Notes: generated by a model from the sequence alone, not told the origin. A stretch of 64,000 nt of DNA from JAPULR01 sp965238215 (GCA_965238215.1 OZ250180.1:1984001-2048000), one strand, 5' to 3'. Numbered from the stretch's first letter, positions 25,874 to 35,048 are shown. A program made the numbers and translations.

Positions 25874-26920
25874 CTAGCGCAGCTTAGGGGCTACCTTATC
25901 CGCCAACAGGGTGATGGAGTTTTCGATTCGGTCGCGGGGGATTAACCCGCCGAATGTCACCTCTGCGATTACGGAGCTAAGCCGGAACTCCTCCTGAAGC
26001 TCCAGCAGCCGATCTGTCACGAATTCAGGTGTGCCGTACACGGTGTCCGTCTCCAGGATTTCCTCGAAGGAGATTCGCTTCATCCGCTCGCCGCGGTCCA
26101 CCCGCTCCCTGTTCTCCTCGTCGGAGAGACCGGGCACCGGCTCGTTGAGGGTGGCAACCACGTTTTTGAAGAAGTTCAGGGTGCTTTCTTTAGGCTCTGA
26201 GCGGGCCTTCTCCATGGTCTCCGCAACGTAGACGGGTATGCGAAGGGAAACGTCCGGCGCACCCGGATGCCCAGCTTGCTGCCACTCCCGTCGGTAGGTC
26301 TCCACCCGCCCCTTAACGAGGTCCGACCGGCCTCTGACGCCTATGAAGATAGGCATGCCAATCTTGGCGGATATGGAGTAGGTGACCGCGGAGGTGGCGG
26401 CATTACGAATGGGCGGGTGGGGCTTCTGTAGGGGCTTGGGCACCACGCAAACATTGTCGTATTGGAAGAACTCGCCCTGGTGGGAGAAGCTCTCCTGGGT
26501 CCACGCTTTCTGGATGATTTCCAGCGTTTCGTAGAAGCGGGCGCGGCTTTCGGCGTAGGGGATGTTGTAGCCAATGTAGCCGGTAGGGGAGCCGCTTCGT
26601 CCGATGCCGAACTCGAACCGACCCCCGGAGAGGTGGTCCAGGGTGGCGACTTCCTCCGCCAGCCGGATGGGGTTGCCGAGGGGCAGGACCTCTACGGCGG
26701 TGCCAACGCGAACACGCTGAGTGCGGTTGGCCACCGCGTTGGCTATCATGAGTGGGGACGAGAGTACGGAGCGGTTCGGAGAAAAGTGGTGTTCCGCCAG
26801 CCAGATGCTGTCCAGGCCCAGCCGATCGGCCATCTCAATCTGGCTGAAAGCCTCCTCGAAGGCCTCGGCGTGGCTGGCGCCGGGTCGGAGGTAGAACTCG
26901 AAAAATAGGCCCAATTTCAC
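25874..26920 (-). CDS. Luciferase-like (LLM) flavin-dependent oxidoreductase
   Basis: This 348-residue protein belongs to the bacterial luciferase-like monooxygenases, which use reduced FMN or F420. Marker segments are GLDSIWLAEHHFSPN, VRVGTAVEVLPLGNPIRLAE, LSGGRFEFGIGRSG and SAKIGMPIFIG. The start is taken as GTG 26920 because TAGGAGG lies 6-7 bases upstream; the open frame extends to 26998 without a signal. Such enzymes are abundant in SAR202-type Chloroflexota, where they are proposed to oxidise recalcitrant organics. It is divergent from an acyl-CoA dehydrogenase across 135 bases. Confidence 0.92.
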   Translation of the reverse strand: MKLGLFFEFYLRPGASHAEAFEEAFSQIEMADRLGLDSIWLAEHHFSPNRSVLSSPLMIANAVANRTQRVRVGTAVEVLPLGNPIRLAEEVATLDHLSGGRFEFGIGRSGSPTGYIGYNIPYAESRARFYETLEIIQKAWTQESFSHQGEFFQYDNVCVVPKPLQKPHPPIRNAATSAVTYSISAKIGMPIFIGVRGRSDLVKGRVETYRREWQQAGHPGAPDVSLRIPVYVAETMEKARSEPKESTLNFFKNVVATLNEPVPGLSDEENRERVDRGERMKRISFEEILETDTVYGTPEFVTDRLLELQEEFRLSSVIAEVTFGGLIPRDRIENSITLLADKVAPKLR

Positions 26921-27055
26921 CAGCGTCCTCCTAGAGGTAGGATTCTCAACGTCTTTGCCGATTTTACCACCGCAGGCCCATTGTAGCCACTGCTTCATGT
27001 CAGGGCTGGAGGAGCCGTCGCTCAGGCCCTATACTTTGCCGTGGAGGTTGAGAAG

Positions 27056-28237
27056 ATGCAATTTGCCCTTTCTGAAGAACAGCGTTTGGTGGTTGCCACG
27101 GCGAAGCGGGTGGCTTCGGAGCGTCTTGAGCCGAGGGCCGCCCACTACGACGAGACGGCCACGCATCCGGTGGAGAGTTGGCGGGCCCTCTGGGAAAACG
27201 GCCTGCTGGCAATGGCGGTTCCACGACCGTACGGGGGCTTGGGCCTGGACATGCTCACCTACGTAATGGTGGTGGAGGCGTTGGCCCAGGGCTGCACCAA
27301 CACGGCTATGACGGTGCACATGCATTCGGTGGTCCAGCGTTACATAAACGCCCTTGCTTCCCCGGAGGTCAAGGCGTGGCTCTATCCGGAAGTGGTGGAG
27401 GAGGGTAGGATGTTTGGCAGCTGGGGAAGCGAGCCGGGTCGTCGCGGCGGTTCCGGCGTGGTGCAGACGGCCATCTCACCCGAGGGCGACGGCTTCGTCA
27501 TAAATGGGCAGAAGCACTTCTGCACCATGGCCGGCGGCGCCTATAGATATATGGTGCATTGCGGTATGGAGGGGCTAGACGGTTCCAACGGCGTGATAAT
27601 GGCCATGGTCCCCCACGACGCCAAGGGACTGAAGATTACGGGGGAGTGGAACACCCTGGGAATGCGGGCCACGGTGAGCCCGGGCGTGTCCTTCGACGGG
27701 TGTTGGGTGCCGGCCAGGGCGGTGATGGGTCGACCGGGCCAGTCGGAAAGGGTGGGTGTCGGGCAGGGCTTCGGCTTGGGCTACGCCGCCGTGTACCTGG
27801 GGGCTGCTACGCGGGCGTTGGACTTTTTCATTGAACACAGCAAGACGAGCCGGTATGCGCCGGACCCGGAGATGCTATCCAACAGCCTGGTAGTACAGCG
27901 GGGCGTGGCGGAGATGACGTTAGCCCTGGAATCTGCTCGGTGGGTGTTGTATAGCAGCGCGAGCCGATGGGAGGAGGATGCAGACCCGATTCGACGGGCC
28001 ATTCTGGCGGCCAGGGCCAAGTACGTGGCCACACAGGCGGCGCTGATGGTGACGTCGAAGACGCTGCAGCTGGCGGGGGGGCGGGTGGCCCACAGGCGAT
28101 ACCCCCTGGAGCGCATCTATCGGGACGTGCGGACTTGCACACTGATGCCCCCCAACGCCGACCGGAGCTTGGAGATTGTGGGGCGTTCCGAGTTGGGTCT
28201 GACGGACGACCTGCTGGTTCTACGCCATTCGTCGTAG
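27056..28237 (+). CDS. Acyl-CoA dehydrogenase family protein
   Basis: This flavoprotein of 393 residues has the three-domain acyl-CoA dehydrogenase layout. An N-terminal helical part (FALSEEQRLVVATAKRVASE) precedes a middle beta domain with FVINGQKHFCTMAGGAYRY and GMRATVSPGVSFDGCWVP, and a C-terminal helical bundle has LQLAGGRVAHRRYPLERIYR. ATG 27056 is preferred because GTGGAGG lies 8 bases before it. The fatty acid or other acyl substrate cannot be read. Its divergence from the flavin oxidoreductase suggests a shared catabolic context. Confidence 0.92.
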   Translation: MQFALSEEQRLVVATAKRVASERLEPRAAHYDETATHPVESWRALWENGLLAMAVPRPYGGLGLDMLTYVMVVEALAQGCTNTAMTVHMHSVVQRYINALASPEVKAWLYPEVVEEGRMFGSWGSEPGRRGGSGVVQTAISPEGDGFVINGQKHFCTMAGGAYRYMVHCGMEGLDGSNGVIMAMVPHDAKGLKITGEWNTLGMRATVSPGVSFDGCWVPARAVMGRPGQSERVGVGQGFGLGYAAVYLGAATRALDFFIEHSKTSRYAPDPEMLSNSLVVQRGVAEMTLALESARWVLYSSASRWEEDADPIRRAILAARAKYVATQAALMVTSKTLQLAGGRVAHRRYPLERIYRDVRTCTLMPPNADRSLEIVGRSELGLTDDLLVLRHSS

Positions 28238-28255
28238 GGGTACGTGATTGGAGAA

Positions 28256-28345
28256 GGGCGGTTCGCGAACCGCCCCTACGAGAGAGGTAAGGACGTTTTG
28301 GAATGGGTGAGAGGGCGGGCTTCAAACCCGCTGCGCCCCTACGGG
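28256..28345. repeat. Palindromic intergenic repeats (hairpin family)
   Basis: Two members of the hairpin family lie here. A perfect palindrome GGGCGGTTCGCGAACCGCCC is at 28256-28275, followed by CCTACG. A related GCGGGCTTCAAACCCGC stem is at about 28315-28331, followed by TGCGCCCCTACGGG. Both sit after the acyl-CoA dehydrogenase stop and may act in its mRNA 3' end. Confidence 0.75.
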
Positions 28346-28370
28346 TTGTTGCGGAGGGTGGGAGTGGGGC

Positions 28371-28407
28371 AACAAAAGAAGGGCGCCCCCATTGTTGGGG
28401 GCGCCCT
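28371..28407 (-). terminator. Rho-independent terminator of the proVWX operon
   Basis: A perfect 10-bp stem GGGCGCCCCC/GGGGGCGCCC (28381-28406) with a 6-base loop is followed on the minus strand by TTCTTTTG. It lies 40 bases beyond the proX stop. It could also end transcripts arriving from the plus strand, where TTTA follows. Confidence 0.85.
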
Positions 28408-28445
28408 TTAGGCTATGTTCGTATTCGGTTGTGGTTTGCTCTAGC

Positions 28446-29768
28446 CTACTGTTCAGGCCAGCCGTCGGGAATGGTGCCGGCGGCCAAAGCCACACTAATG
28501 GATGCAGCTGCCTCGTTCGTGACCCAGCCACTCCAGACGCCCTTATTGCCAGTGAGCCACCAGAGAGCAGCGTCGTTTACGGTGGCTTCCTCATTCTCAC
28601 TCTGCCAAGCGGCCACGTTCTTGTACCGGTCGATGTTGAAGGTCCAGTTGCGGAACATGGACACCACTTCTGGCGCTCGCTGCAATATGTCCGGCACAAC
28701 GGCAATGAGAATGGTTGCATCCTGGTAGGCGCAGGCCTTGGTGGTAAACCAGCACTCGTCGGTGTAAGCTGGCTCTTCCAAGCGCACCAGGTCTAAGAGC
28801 AGAGGCGGGTCGTTGGTGCCCCACTGGTATCCAAGCCAGGGCTCATTCTTTTCGAATGCGCCGTAGAGGTCGGCGGAGGCTGCGGCCCCGTCACCGGGAT
28901 TAATGACGTGCACGTGGTCGTCCAGGCCGTAGCCTGTTATCTGGGCGGCGTTTACTGCTTCGCAGGCCCAGCCGATGACACAGGAAACTAGACGGGCCTT
29001 GTCACCCGTTTCCGTCGTGGCGAAGAGCATCTTGTATTGGTCTTCCTTAAGGTCTTCAACGCTGTCCAGGTCCGGGTACTGCTCTTGCAGGTAAGCGGGG
29101 ATGACGAAGGCGGACTGCCAGTCTTTGCCGAGGCTTTCGCCTATGGCAACCACCTGTCCCATTGCCTGAGCTTCGGCCCATGCCTCGTCCTGGTTGGGGA
29201 GCCAGATCTCCATGGTTACGTGGGTGTCTCCGGCTCGCAGACCATTGAAGAGGGGCAAGGTGGCGCCGAAGACGGTTCCGGTGGGATAACCGTAGCCAAA
29301 CTCCACAATGTACTGGGCAATGCGGTTCTGAACCTGGGCGCTGGTCCAGTTGAGGTCACTGAAGATAATGGGGTCTTTCTCGACCATCATCATGGCTTCC
29401 CGTTCTTCGAGGGCTTGAGCAACTATGGTGGCCACCTGCGCTTCAGTGAGGGCGTCTTGTGCGCCTGCGTCTAGGACTGACTTCACGTCCTCAGCCGTGA
29501 GTGCGCCCTCAGACATACTGGCCATGGCGGCTTCTACCATGGTGCCGATCTGTTCCATGGAAACCTCCGGCGCCGGGGCAGGCGCGGCAGGCGCGGCCTG
29601 TTGGGAACGCGCGACTTCTTCGGAAACTATCTGCCGCAACTCTTCGGCGCTAACGCCGGACGGGGCCGGCGTTTCGTCGTCACCGCCACAGGCGCCAACG
29701 ACGATGGCGAACATGGCCACCAGCACTCCTATAATGATTAGAGATGTCATATACCTTGTAACTAACAT
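28446..29768 (-). CDS. proX: Glycine betaine/proline ABC transporter substrate-binding lipoprotein
   Basis: This 440-residue extracytoplasmic protein binds a quaternary ammonium osmolyte for import. It has a lipoprotein signal ending VVGAC (Cys27). An Ala/Pro-rich and helical linker of about 105 residues is unusual for the family and ends near KDPIIFSDLNWTSAQ, where the OpuAC/ProX fold begins. Several Trp/Tyr-rich segments (HVTMEIWLPNQDEAW, LGYQWGTND) could form an aromatic cage for the ligand. It is the last gene of proV-proW-proX and is followed by a strong terminator. Confidence 0.9.
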   Translation of the reverse strand: MLVTRYMTSLIIIGVLVAMFAIVVGACGGDDETPAPSGVSAEELRQIVSEEVARSQQAAPAAPAPAPEVSMEQIGTMVEAAMASMSEGALTAEDVKSVLDAGAQDALTEAQVATIVAQALEEREAMMMVEKDPIIFSDLNWTSAQVQNRIAQYIVEFGYGYPTGTVFGATLPLFNGLRAGDTHVTMEIWLPNQDEAWAEAQAMGQVVAIGESLGKDWQSAFVIPAYLQEQYPDLDSVEDLKEDQYKMLFATTETGDKARLVSCVIGWACEAVNAAQITGYGLDDHVHVINPGDGAAASADLYGAFEKNEPWLGYQWGTNDPPLLLDLVRLEEPAYTDECWFTTKACAYQDATILIAVVPDILQRAPEVVSMFRNWTFNIDRYKNVAAWQSENEEATVNDAALWWLTGNKGVWSGWVTNEAAASISVALAAGTIPDGWPEQ

Positions 29769-29839
29769 GTATCCTCCTTCGTATTTGGGGTTACACAGAC
29801 GCGTTATGCGTCCGTCAAAGCTTCCTGGTATGTCCGGGG

Positions 29840-30898
29840 CTATCCAACACTCATGAATCTCTGTTGTTTCTGGGCAAGGGATTGGGTGAGTCGGTCTATG
29901 ATGATGGCAAGGAAGACGATGGAAAGTCCGGCAATTAAGCCGTTGCCGGACTGGTTTTTCTGCAAGGCTCGCAGCACATTGTCTCCCAGGCCGCCTGCCG
30001 CAACCATGCTGGCAATAGTTACCATGGCCAGGGCCATCATGGTCGTCTGGTTAATGCCGGCCATTATGGTTGGCAAGGCCATGGGTATCTGAACCTTGGT
30101 CAGCATCTGAAGGGGGGTTGTCCCAAAGGAGCGCGCCGCCTCAACGGTTTCACCGGACACTTGCCGAATGCCAAGGTTGGTCAGTCGGATAACCGGTGGG
30201 GCCGCGTAGATAATGGTTGCGAAGATTCCGGCGGGCTTGCCCAACCCAAAGAATAAGATTCCCGGGAGAAGATAGACAAAGCTGGGCATGGTCTGCATGC
30301 CGTCCAGAATGGGCCGCATGATGGAGTCGGCGAGCCGGCTGCGGGCTCCGAGGACGCCTAGAGGTAGGCCTATGGAGATGGAAATGATTACGGCCACGAC
30401 CATCAGGGCAATGGTGTCGATGGTGTTTTCCCATAGGCCCATGAATCCCATGTAGAGAAGGGCTACGGAGGTGAATGCGAGGAAGGCCCATCGTCCTACG
30501 ACAAAGGAAAGGAGGCCAAGGCCCAGAATCACTACAGGCCAGGGAATCCATTTCAGCGCCTTTTCGATGTAAACCAGCGCATAGTCAACGGCGGTGCTGA
30601 GACTGTCGAACAGCCAACTGGCTTCTACGGTTATCCAGTCCACGGCATCGTCTATGGCTGAGCCAGTTACCTGGCGCACCGTCTTCTTGAGGGTTATGGA
30701 AGAGTCACCGGTGCTCTCGACGGTGGAGACGGTGGTTGGGAATTCCATGTTTGGGCCCCAGGTAATGAGGCTTGCAACCAGGAGCGCGAGGACTGCCGCC
30801 ATGCCGATGAACCATCGTTTGTAGCGAATAAGGAAGCCGGCCGCGACTCCTAGTGAAGCGGGCGTTCTTCCGGGTTGTGTGGTTCCCAATCCAGCCAC
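29840..30898 (-). CDS. proW: Glycine betaine/proline ABC transporter permease
   Basis: This 352-residue inner-membrane permease has a periplasmic-side N-terminal extension with one membrane segment. The core of about six hydrophobic segments carries the BPD_transp_1 domain. The loop that contacts the ATPase is EAARSFGTTPLQMLTKVQIP, matching the EAA motif. GTG 30898 follows the proV stop by one base and has GAGGAG 7-12 bases upstream, so the longer open frame to 30946 is rejected. Translational coupling with proV is likely. Confidence 0.92.
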   Translation of the reverse strand: MAGLGTTQPGRTPASLGVAAGFLIRYKRWFIGMAAVLALLVASLITWGPNMEFPTTVSTVESTGDSSITLKKTVRQVTGSAIDDAVDWITVEASWLFDSLSTAVDYALVYIEKALKWIPWPVVILGLGLLSFVVGRWAFLAFTSVALLYMGFMGLWENTIDTIALMVVAVIISISIGLPLGVLGARSRLADSIMRPILDGMQTMPSFVYLLPGILFFGLGKPAGIFATIIYAAPPVIRLTNLGIRQVSGETVEAARSFGTTPLQMLTKVQIPMALPTIMAGINQTTMMALAMVTIASMVAAGGLGDNVLRALQKNQSGNGLIAGLSIVFLAIIIDRLTQSLAQKQQRFMSVG

Positions 30899-30899
30899 G

Positions 30900-32105
30900 T
30901 TAGCTCTCCTCTTCCGTCGTGACGGCCATGCCTGCCAGCAACGCACCCCGGTGGACCTCGCCTAACAGTCGTCCTTCCGGACCGACTACGGCGATGGGGT
31001 AGTGGGTTTGAGCGGCGAGGGGGATGACGTCTTCGATATAGTCGTCGGGGCCGGCTGTCATCACATCGTCCAGTTCTATGTCTTCCAGACGCTCCACTTT
31101 CTGGCGGGCAAGGGCGGCGGCCCGGTCTTCGGTAAGAATGCCCTTGATGCCACGCTCTTTGTTCAGGAGGAATACGTGGTCCATGTCATTGGTACGCATG
31201 ACGTGGAGGGCGGCGCGAGGGCCTTGCCACTGATAGACCACGGCGTCGGGCTGCTGCATGACGGCGTTGACCTGGATGACCTTGGCCCTGGAAACGTCCT
31301 GCACGAACTCGGCAACGTAGTCGTCGGCGGGCAGGGTTACAATCTCCTCGGGCGTGCCGGTCTGGACTATCTCTCCGTCCCGCATGATGGCGATGCGGTC
31401 TCCGACTTTGAGGGCTTCGTTCAGGTCGTGGGTGATGAAGACGATGGTCTTGTTGAGTTGGGATTCCAGGGCGATTAGCTCGTCCTGCATTTCGCGGCGA
31501 ATGAGGGGATCAAGGCCGCTGAAGGGTTCGTCCATGAGCAGGATTTCCGGGTCGACGGCCAAGGCTCTGGCAAGGCCAACACGTTGCTGCATTCCGCCGC
31601 TCATCTCCCTTGGGAAATAGTTCTCCCAACCTTTGAGTCCCACGGTTTCGATGGCCGTGGAGGCGAGTTCGTAACGTTCTTCCTTCTCCATGCCCCGCAC
31701 CTCTAGCCCGTAGGCCACGTTGTCCATGACGTGGCGATGTGGCAGCAGGCCGTAGTGCTGGAACACCATGGCTACCTTCTGGCGGCGGAATTCGATTAGC
31801 TGCTCTTGGGTGTAGGCGAGGACGTTATCCCCGTCGAAGAAGACCTCCCCGCTTGTGGGCTGAATGAGGCGGGTGAGGCAGCGCACCAGGGTGGACTTGC
31901 CGCTGCCGGAGAGTCCCATAACCACGAAGACTTGGCCTTCTTGAACCTGGAGGTTAACGTCCTTGAGAGCCACGACGCAACCGGTGGCTTCCTGGATTTC
32001 GGTTCGGCTCTTGTCTTGCCACTCCGGCTGAAGAGCGCGACGGGGATTATTGCCAAAAACGTGCCAAAGATCTTTGACGTTAATTTTCGAGTTGTTGTTC
32101 TGCAT
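30900..32105 (-). CDS. proV: Glycine betaine/proline ABC transporter ATP-binding protein
   Basis: This 401-residue ATPase powers osmolyte import. Walker A is GLSGSGKST, the signature is MSGGMQQRVGLARAL and Walker B is ILLMDEPFSGLD. Two CBS-type repeats follow (about residues 280-400, including HVMRTNDMDHVFLLNK and AVVGPEGRLLGEVHRG). In OpuA these sense ionic strength and gate transport. The gene opens the proVWX operon on the minus strand. The start has only a weak Shine-Dalgarno (TAGG). Confidence 0.95.
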   Translation of the reverse strand: MQNNNSKINVKDLWHVFGNNPRRALQPEWQDKSRTEIQEATGCVVALKDVNLQVQEGQVFVVMGLSGSGKSTLVRCLTRLIQPTSGEVFFDGDNVLAYTQEQLIEFRRQKVAMVFQHYGLLPHRHVMDNVAYGLEVRGMEKEERYELASTAIETVGLKGWENYFPREMSGGMQQRVGLARALAVDPEILLMDEPFSGLDPLIRREMQDELIALESQLNKTIVFITHDLNEALKVGDRIAIMRDGEIVQTGTPEEIVTLPADDYVAEFVQDVSRAKVIQVNAVMQQPDAVVYQWQGPRAALHVMRTNDMDHVFLLNKERGIKGILTEDRAAALARQKVERLEDIELDDVMTAGPDDYIEDVIPLAAQTHYPIAVVGPEGRLLGEVHRGALLAGMAVTTEEES

Positions 32106-32465
32106 GACCTACACCACAGATGCGCGGGATGCAATTGTGCGAGCATTTAGGATTGTCGGTCTAGTAGAGTGAAATCTTGACCTCAACCCGCCCAAATCGG
32201 GAAGGGGGCGGATGCCCAGGATGGGAAGCCTAAGAGCAATAGTGGTTGAGAAAGAAGACTCCAGCACCAACAATATGAGACCTGTTATAACAGCGTTGTT
32301 GGTTGCAGTCAACCCAAAGCGGCTACAGGCGAACGTTCGCACCCGTTAGTACGGTCCTGCGGTAGTCTGGAGTGGCTCAGTGTGAGAACGGGCAAGAGGG
32401 TGTTCTATGTTAGACTTTAAGTAACTACAATCTAAAGTCACCTCAACTGAAAGAGGATTGCGCGA
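32106..32465. promoter_or_regulatory. Divergent intergenic region proV / AIM24-like gene
   Basis: This 360-base gap between divergent genes must hold both promoters. AT-rich patches lie near 32260-32300 and near 32400-32445 (GTTAGACTTTAAGTAACTAC). An imperfect inverted pair TTAGACTTTA and TCTAAAGTCA spans about 32408-32441. No protein-coding frame is convincing. Confidence 0.4.
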
Positions 32466-33152
32466 ATGAAAAGCACCATAGAATTCAGTCCCGCTTACAC
32501 TATGCTCACCCTGCAATTGGACCCGGGAGAGAGCTTCAAGGCCGAACCGGGGGCGATGGTTGCGCAGCAGGGGGTGGAGATGCAGACGGGCATGGGCGGC
32601 GGCGGGTTGTTTGGAGGCTTCAAGAGGATGATGGGCGGAGAGTCCTTCTTCGTGAACACCTTTACCGCCGGAAACTTTGGTGGTTGGGTTAGCATATCCC
32701 CGCCTTCGCCGGGAGACATCCACTCTCAGGACTTGCGGCCCGGGGAGAACTTATTTCTCCAGGGCAGCTCTTTCCTCGCCTGCACGGAAAACGTGCAGAC
32801 CGACACCCAGTTTCAGGGGTTGAAGGGGGTGTTCAGCGGGGAGAGCATCTTCTTCCTGCGGGCGTTTGCTCAGGAAGCAGGGGGGACCGTTTTCTTCGAT
32901 TCTTACGGGGCCATCAAGCAGCTGGACGTGGACAGCGGCGAGGAGCTGGTGGTGGATACGGGCCACGTGGTGGCCTTCACCGACGGCGTGGAATATTCCA
33001 TTGGCAAGGTGGGGGGCATGCGCTCCCTACTAGTGGGCGGGGAAGGACTGGTGATGAAGTTCAGGGGTCGCGGCCAGGTGTGGATTCAGAGCAGGAACAT
33101 CGAGAGCCTGGCTCATAGGCTGATGCCGTTCCTGGGGAAGAAGGGCGGCTAG
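32466..33152 (+). CDS. AIM24 / TIGR00266-family protein
   Basis: This 228-residue beta-rich protein matches the TIGR00266/AIM24 (former DUF124) family, which has a TRAP-like fold. Characteristic segments are LDPGESFKAEPGAMVAQQ, the glycine-rich GMGGGGLFGGFKRMMGGE, and a C-terminal VWIQSRNIESLAHRLMP. The molecular role of bacterial members is unknown; they have been linked to envelope or stress proteins. GAGG lies about 9 bases before the ATG. It is followed after 47 bases by the convergent methyltransferase gene. Confidence 0.9.
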   Translation: MKSTIEFSPAYTMLTLQLDPGESFKAEPGAMVAQQGVEMQTGMGGGGLFGGFKRMMGGESFFVNTFTAGNFGGWVSISPPSPGDIHSQDLRPGENLFLQGSSFLACTENVQTDTQFQGLKGVFSGESIFFLRAFAQEAGGTVFFDSYGAIKQLDVDSGEELVVDTGHVVAFTDGVEYSIGKVGGMRSLLVGGEGLVMKFRGRGQVWIQSRNIESLAHRLMPFLGKKGG

Positions 33153-33199
33153 GGGGGCGAGCTAAGACTTACGGATTGGGCTGTGCCCACCGTTGTCAG

Positions 33200-34573
33200 C
33201 TAGGCTTGCAGGGGAACTCTTTCGGAAACCCTATCCTCAGAAAGAACGTAGGGCTTTATCGCAATAACCGGCTTGCCGTTCGGTAATGATGAGTCATTGG
33301 CGGATAGGAGGCTGGCCAAAAGTTGACCATGTAAGAACGTGAAGTAGGGCGGGAACGCCTCGCCGATCAGATTGCGAATGAGGTAAAACCTGCGGGTCTC
33401 TATCGCGCATGTCCAGTTGTAGAAGCGCGGGACCGTCTGGAGGTCGGAGCATTCCAGAATGCTTAGCACTCTGTTTTCCCAGGGATGAATTTTGAAGTCG
33501 CTTCCTACGTGGCTGGAGTTCGTCGTAATGGTGTAAGCCGGCCGCTGGGAATTCATGCGCCTGTAACTGGAATGGAAGCCATGGATGAGAGAGGGACTCC
33601 CATCTCTTTCAACATAGGGGCGGTTGCGCATCACGCCGCCACAATCTGGACAACAGATTAGCCCTTCCTTAACTGCCGAGCGTCCACACTCCGGGCAAGC
33701 GTCGTTTTCGTAAGCGCTGCGTCCCGAATACGGCGGTATTTCGCTGACCTGCAGATAGCGGTCCGCTCCGTACGAGGGAACGAAATGCAGAGGGTAAGCG
33801 CCTCGTGCAGAGTCCTTAGACTTTGCGTCCAGAGGCTGGTACTTCATAGCCTGCAACCATTCGCGAATGCTTACCCATGGCTTCGTCCCGCTGACCGGAT
33901 CCTCCGCGTGGGTTGGCTCAGGTGTGGAAGACCGGACGGAAGTCTTCACCGAGTCCAACCACGCCTCATCCTTACGAACGGCGACGATAAGGGCCCGCTT
34001 TCTGACTTGGGGAACGCCGTAATCGGCTACGTTGACAACGTTAGGAAAAACCTCATACTCGAATAGGCCCTTGCGGAGGTGATTGATTGTCATGTCCCGC
34101 TCACCGTTGTGTTCTACTTCTAGCGTAAGCACTTGGCGAACGTTCTCGATGACGATGATTCTGGGTTTGAGTAGCCACGCTACTGGGATCACTTCCAGCA
34201 ACAGACGATTCTTTCCCTCCAACGCCTCGGAGCGCGGCGTTCGTCGCTTGGGGTTGGAAGTGCTCATGCCTTGGCACGGGGGAGTGGCTACTAGCAAGTC
34301 CAGCGGGCCAGGCCCGGTCTTCTGGTACGCTCTTTCGACGTCACTGGCGCTGTTGCGGACATCGAGTGTTAGCCACTGTGAGTTAGGGAAATTCTGGGAG
34401 CCGATATCGGCCCGCTTCGGGTCCAACTCAACTTGTACGACGAAGCGGAAGCCGGCCAATTCGTATCCGAGGTCGCTTAGGCCTGCGCCAGAGAAAAGCG
34501 AAACGGCAGTCCAGGGGAGTTCATCCGTTGGCCTGCTTTGTAGTATGAAGTCACGGACCGGTTGAATGCGCAC
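33200..34573 (-). CDS. dcm: DNA (cytosine-5) methyltransferase
   Basis: This 457-residue C5 cytosine methyltransferase is part of a restriction or defence island. Motif I is SLFSGAGLSDLGYE (26-39), the catalytic motif IV is ATPPCQGM (nucleophile Cys100), motif VI is VIENVRQV (141-148), motif VIII is VPQVRKRALI and motif X is LIGEAFPP. The target-recognition region carries a four-cysteine zinc ribbon CPECGRSAVKEGLICCPDCG (293-312), which is uncommon. Its start overlaps the end of the Vsr-type gene by 23 bases, indicating coupling. The recognition sequence cannot be read. Confidence 0.93.
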   Translation of the reverse strand: MRIQPVRDFILQSRPTDELPWTAVSLFSGAGLSDLGYELAGFRFVVQVELDPKRADIGSQNFPNSQWLTLDVRNSASDVERAYQKTGPGPLDLLVATPPCQGMSTSNPKRRTPRSEALEGKNRLLLEVIPVAWLLKPRIIVIENVRQVLTLEVEHNGERDMTINHLRKGLFEYEVFPNVVNVADYGVPQVRKRALIVAVRKDEAWLDSVKTSVRSSTPEPTHAEDPVSGTKPWVSIREWLQAMKYQPLDAKSKDSARGAYPLHFVPSYGADRYLQVSEIPPYSGRSAYENDACPECGRSAVKEGLICCPDCGGVMRNRPYVERDGSPSLIHGFHSSYRRMNSQRPAYTITTNSSHVGSDFKIHPWENRVLSILECSDLQTVPRFYNWTCAIETRRFYLIRNLIGEAFPPYFTFLHGQLLASLLSANDSSLPNGKPVIAIKPYVLSEDRVSERVPLQA

Positions 34574-35039
34574 CGGTTACTCCTGCGTCGACTTTGACTC
34601 TTGCGGGAGAGATTGACTGAATGAGCGAGGCTACGCAGTCAACGGTCTTGGCCAGCGCCGCCTTGGTCCTAACATCATGTTCGGGGATTCGAAGCACTGT
34701 CCAGCCCAAACTTGTTAACTCGGCCGTGACCCGTTCATCCCGCATCTTGTTGGCGTTGATTTTGCCAATCCAGAACTCTCCGGTTAACCCTTCGTGCTTG
34801 CGGCATTGAGGGTAACCGTGCCAGAAGCAACCATCAACAAAAATGGCTACCATTTTCCGGGGCAATATCATGTCAGGGGCTCCGGGGAGTTTTTTGCCAG
34901 TCGCAGACTTGTAGCCTTCGTGGGTGTAGTAGCGGATCCCTCGACGCCATAACGCCGACGCTAAGGCCCGCTCAGGGGCGGTTCTGCCCCGGTTGTGCGC
35001 CATGGCGCGGCGGTGTTGGGTGGGGGTCATAACGTCCAT
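34551..35039 (-). CDS. vsr: Vsr-type (very short patch repair) endonuclease
   Basis: This 162-residue nuclease matches the Vsr family. Markers are ALWRRGIRYYTHEGY, KLPGAPDMILPRKMVAIFVD (catalytic Asp in the APDM segment), then GCFWHGYPQC with the zinc-linked Cys and His residues, and WTVLRIPEHDV. Classical Vsr nicks T:G mismatches left by deamination of 5-methylcytosine, which suits its place beside a C5 methylase. Some family members act as restriction nucleases instead. It overlaps the methylase by 23 bases and is preceded by the ATPase-nuclease gene. Confidence 0.93.
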   Translation of the reverse strand: MDVMTPTQHRRAMAHNRGRTAPERALASALWRRGIRYYTHEGYKSATGKKLPGAPDMILPRKMVAIFVDGCFWHGYPQCRKHEGLTGEFWIGKINANKMRDERVTAELTSLGWTVLRIPEHDVRTKAALAKTVDCVASLIQSISPARVKVDAGVTGAHSTGP

Positions 35040-35048
35040 GACTAATCT

